Shown: piece after piece, positions 6,830 to 8,281 of the stretch
Layout of the letters: each line of letters starts with the position of its first letter
How positions within the stretch are numbered: the first letter of the stretch is position 1
Assembly (NCBI GenBank): GCA_002348705.1
Contig: DEAU01000018.1
Coordinates: 1,538 to 9,818, forward strand
Direction: 5' to 3'
Origin: Candidatus Neomicrothrix sp. UBA2974
Lineage (GTDB): Bacteria > Actinomycetota > Acidimicrobiia > Acidimicrobiales > MedAcidi-G1
DNA length: 8,281 nucleotides
Position numbers and translations under genes: made by a program
The notes under the pieces: generated by a model
Databases searched by the model: none
The model's input: the letters and a program-made list of their open reading frames with translations, nothing else
What the model was told of the DNA's origin: nothing

Positions 6830-8079
6830 GAGGTCGTCCGAACCTCTACATCTCATATGAGAGTGAGTCGCAACTCATGCCCACTCTCACAAAGAAGATC
6901 GCTCTAAGCCTCTTCCTGCTGGTTCTCGTCCTCATGCCGTTCGACTTGCCGGTCATTGACCAGATCCCATTTGTTCGCTTTCTGGGCGACAACGTCTGGC
7001 TTCGGCTCGTTAACAGAACCCTGTGCTTCGCGATTGCTGCACTTGGTCTGAACATCCTCATGGGTTTGGCTGGCCAGATCTCCATTGGCCACACCTTCTT
7101 CGGGGGGGTGGGTGCCTACACGGCAGTTCTTGTCGGAGGAAAGTCCTCGGCAAACCTCTGGGGCTGGGGCCTCCCGATGTGGGTTTGGCTACCTGCCGCC
7201 GGCGTCGTGGCCGCACTAGTTGGCATCGCAGTTGCACCAGCCGCAGTGCGGGTCAGAGGTCTCTACCTAGGCATCGTGACTCTTGGCTTGGTCTTCATAG
7301 GCCTCCATTTATCTCGCGTCTTTCCTGAGATCGCCGGTCCGGGTGGTCTTGGCCGAAAGTGGCCAAGACTGGAATTCCGACTTTGGAAAGAGGAAGACCC
7401 GTTAGTTGATTTTTCGAGGGACGGCCACTGGTTCTGGTTCGACATCAACAAGAACCAAAAGACCTACCTTTTCCTGCTCGCCATTGTCATTGTCATGGCC
7501 TGGGCGGCAGCCAATCTGGCTCGAAGTAGGACAGGCCGTGCTCTTCAAGCCATCCGGGACCGCGACATTGCTGCTGAGATTATGGGAGTGCCCGAATATC
7601 GCTACAAGACAACTGCCTTTGCTATCTCGTCGTTCTATGCGGGAATTGGTGGAGCGGTGTTTGCCTCCTTCTCTGGACAGATTCCCCCTGAACAATGGAG
7701 CCTCATTGGCGCAGTGAATTTCGTCGCAGCTCTCCTAATTGGTGGTATGGGTCGAGTATCAGGCGTCTTGATGGGCTCCTTCTTCGTAATCACCTCCCAC
7801 CGTTTTGTTGAAGAAATTGTGGACTGGATGAAGCACCAGGCTGAAGATGGCGGTCTTTTCTCGGGAATCTTCGACTTTTTTGTTAGTACAGGGCAGGGAG
7901 ACGGAGGTTTTGTGTCGGTCATGGAGACAGCGCTGGGATACCCATTGCCAGTAAGCGCTCTTGATGAGATCATTTTTGGCCTCCTAATTATCTTCTTCCT
8001 GTTGTTCGAGCCACTTGGCCTGTATGGGATGTGGATCAAAGTACGCAACTACTGGAAGGGATGGCCGTTCAGCTATTGA
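6826..8079 (+). CDS. livM: ABC transporter permease, LivM family
   Basis: This is the second permease of the HAAT-type importer. The 417-residue protein has multiple hydrophobic segments, the signature GLAGQISIGHTFFGGVGAY at 80-98, and GLYLGIVTLGLVFIGL at 145-160. Its EAA-like loop is TGRALQAIRDRDIAAEIMGV at 236-255, ahead of KTTAFAISSFYAGIGG. FLLFEPLGLYG closes the protein near 391-401. Compared with compact LivM proteins of about 320-350 residues, it has a polar insert at about 172-211 and another at about 331-380. The start shown uses ATG in an ATGA overlap with livH. A second ATG at 6877 (giving MPTLTKKIAL, 400 residues) is a real alternative with GAGTGAG upstream, and inverted repeats lie between the two. 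ATPase partners are not in the window. Confidence 0.9.
   Translation: MRGRPNLYISYESESQLMPTLTKKIALSLFLLVLVLMPFDLPVIDQIPFVRFLGDNVWLRLVNRTLCFAIAALGLNILMGLAGQISIGHTFFGGVGAYTAVLVGGKSSANLWGWGLPMWVWLPAAGVVAALVGIAVAPAAVRVRGLYLGIVTLGLVFIGLHLSRVFPEIAGPGGLGRKWPRLEFRLWKEEDPLVDFSRDGHWFWFDINKNQKTYLFLLAIVIVMAWAAANLARSRTGRALQAIRDRDIAAEIMGVPEYRYKTTAFAISSFYAGIGGAVFASFSGQIPPEQWSLIGAVNFVAALLIGGMGRVSGVLMGSFFVITSHRFVEEIVDWMKHQAEDGGLFSGIFDFFVSTGQGDGGFVSVMETALGYPLPVSALDEIIFGLLIIFFLLFEPLGLYGMWIKVRNYWKGWPFSY
6829..6889 (+). repeat. Cluster of inverted repeats at the livH-livM junction
   Basis: Three self-complementary elements are packed into 61 bases. AGAGGT (6829-6834) pairs with ACCTCT (6842-6847) around a 7-base loop. 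TCTCATATGAGA (6851-6862) is a perfect 12-base palindrome. TGAGAGTG (6858-6865) pairs with CACTCTCA (6882-6889), and that stem would enclose the alternative livM ATG at 6877 and mask its ribosome site. The second and third are mutually exclusive. They could form a translation-control switch or be chance; a 12-base palindrome is expected once or twice in a window of this size. Confidence 0.4.
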
Positions 8080-8152
8080 GCCGCCATCTCCAATAGATCT
8101 CGGTGCCTAATAAGAGGTCCATCGAGAACCGACAAAAGAGGGGAAACCTGAC
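8080..8152 (+). other. livM to binding-protein spacer with ribosome site
   Basis: The 73-base gap separates livM from the lipoprotein gene. GAGGGG at 8138-8143 lies 9 bases before the ATG at 8153 and is a strong ribosome site. No convincing terminator is visible, so read-through from livM is likely, but a separate promoter for the binding protein, usually needed in excess, cannot be excluded. Confidence 0.5.
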
Positions 8153-8281
8153 ATGAAGCGATTGACCAGAGTGTTGGCAGTTGTGCTGACACTGACGATG
8201 GTCGCCGCATCCTGCGGTAGCGACGATGACGGCAGTGGCGGCGACGCTGCGCCGGCTACGACTGCTGCGCCGGCGACGACT
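8153..8281 (+). CDS. Secreted lipoprotein, probable ABC transporter substrate-binding protein (5' part only)
   Basis: Only the first 43 residues are in the window. They form a lipoprotein signal peptide: basic MKRLTR, a hydrophobic core of about residues 7-19 (VLAVVLTLTMVAA), and a lipobox ending Ala-Ala-Ser before Cys21. After this comes the acidic linker GSDDDGSGGD and a low-complexity Ala-Pro-Thr stretch. Processing would leave Cys21 lipid-anchored to the outer face of the membrane. The binding domain itself is not seen, so the identity rests on position directly behind livH and livM in the same direction, where the periplasmic-type binding protein of these importers usually lies. The Ala-Pro-Thr run is a flexible spacer lifting the domain off the membrane. 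Another lipoprotein is possible. Confidence 0.8.
   Translation, partial: MKRLTRVLAVVLTLTMVAASCGSDDDGSGGDAAPATTAAPATT
8246..8281 (+). repeat. Two tandem 18-base units encoding Ala-Ala-Pro-Ala-Thr-Thr
   Basis: The units at 8246-8263 and 8264-8281 differ at one base (GCT versus GCG in the fourth codon). They lie just after the lipobox of the lipoprotein and encode a flexible linker. The window ends at the boundary of the second unit, so the total copy number is unknown. Confidence 0.85.

Noticed and set aside
8099..8132. TCGGT/ACCGA inverted repeat as a terminator after livM
   Set aside because: Only five pairs with a loop of over 20 bases and no T run, so it is not a credible terminator.

Overview
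The window reads as a chromosomal segment of a moderately GC-rich actinobacterium. The signs are frequent GTG starts, strong GA-rich ribosome sites, an actinobacterial-style D12 DNA methylase and a lipoprotein beginning Cys-Gly-Ser-Asp-Asp-Asp. A member of Acidimicrobiia is my best guess, but that is inference from protein style only. No CRISPR array, insertion sequence, rRNA or complete mobile element is visible.

Left part (1-1361): a tRNA-Ala(UGC) on the minus strand is cut by the window edge. About 50 bases upstream of its 5' end, and pointing the other way, lies a short stretch resembling the D arm and anticodon loop of another tRNA, possibly tRNA-Ile(GAU). It runs directly into a plus-strand, apparently solitary D12-class adenine-N6 DNA methyltransferase that starts at TTG. 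A 141-base convergent intergenic region follows.

Middle part (1362-3759, minus strand): a tightly packed unit is transcribed xseA, then xseB, then a glutamate/leucine dehydrogenase-like gene. xseA and xseB encode the two subunits of exodeoxyribonuclease VII and overlap by 8 bases. The third gene starts 3 bases after the xseB stop. It keeps the outline of an ELFV amino-acid dehydrogenase but appears to have lost the catalytic lysine and aspartate regions, so it is probably not an ordinary dehydrogenase.

Right part (3760-8281, plus strand): after a 215-base divergent region comes an operon of an AMP-forming acyl-CoA ligase, a LivH-type permease, a LivM-type permease and, 73 bases on, the start of a lipoprotein that is probably the substrate-binding component. 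The first three genes overlap by 1 and 4 bases. The two permeases and binding protein belong to the branched-chain amino-acid (HAAT) class of ABC importers. Linkage to an acyl-CoA ligase suggests that the imported compound is a carboxylic acid, or is converted to one, and is trapped as a CoA thioester. The ATPase subunits are not in the window and are expected downstream.

There is no strong evidence for a wholly new system. The items most worth a second look are the degenerate dehydrogenase coupled to exonuclease VII, the ligase-transporter operon, the tRNA-like fragment at the methylase start, and the inverted repeats around the livM start.
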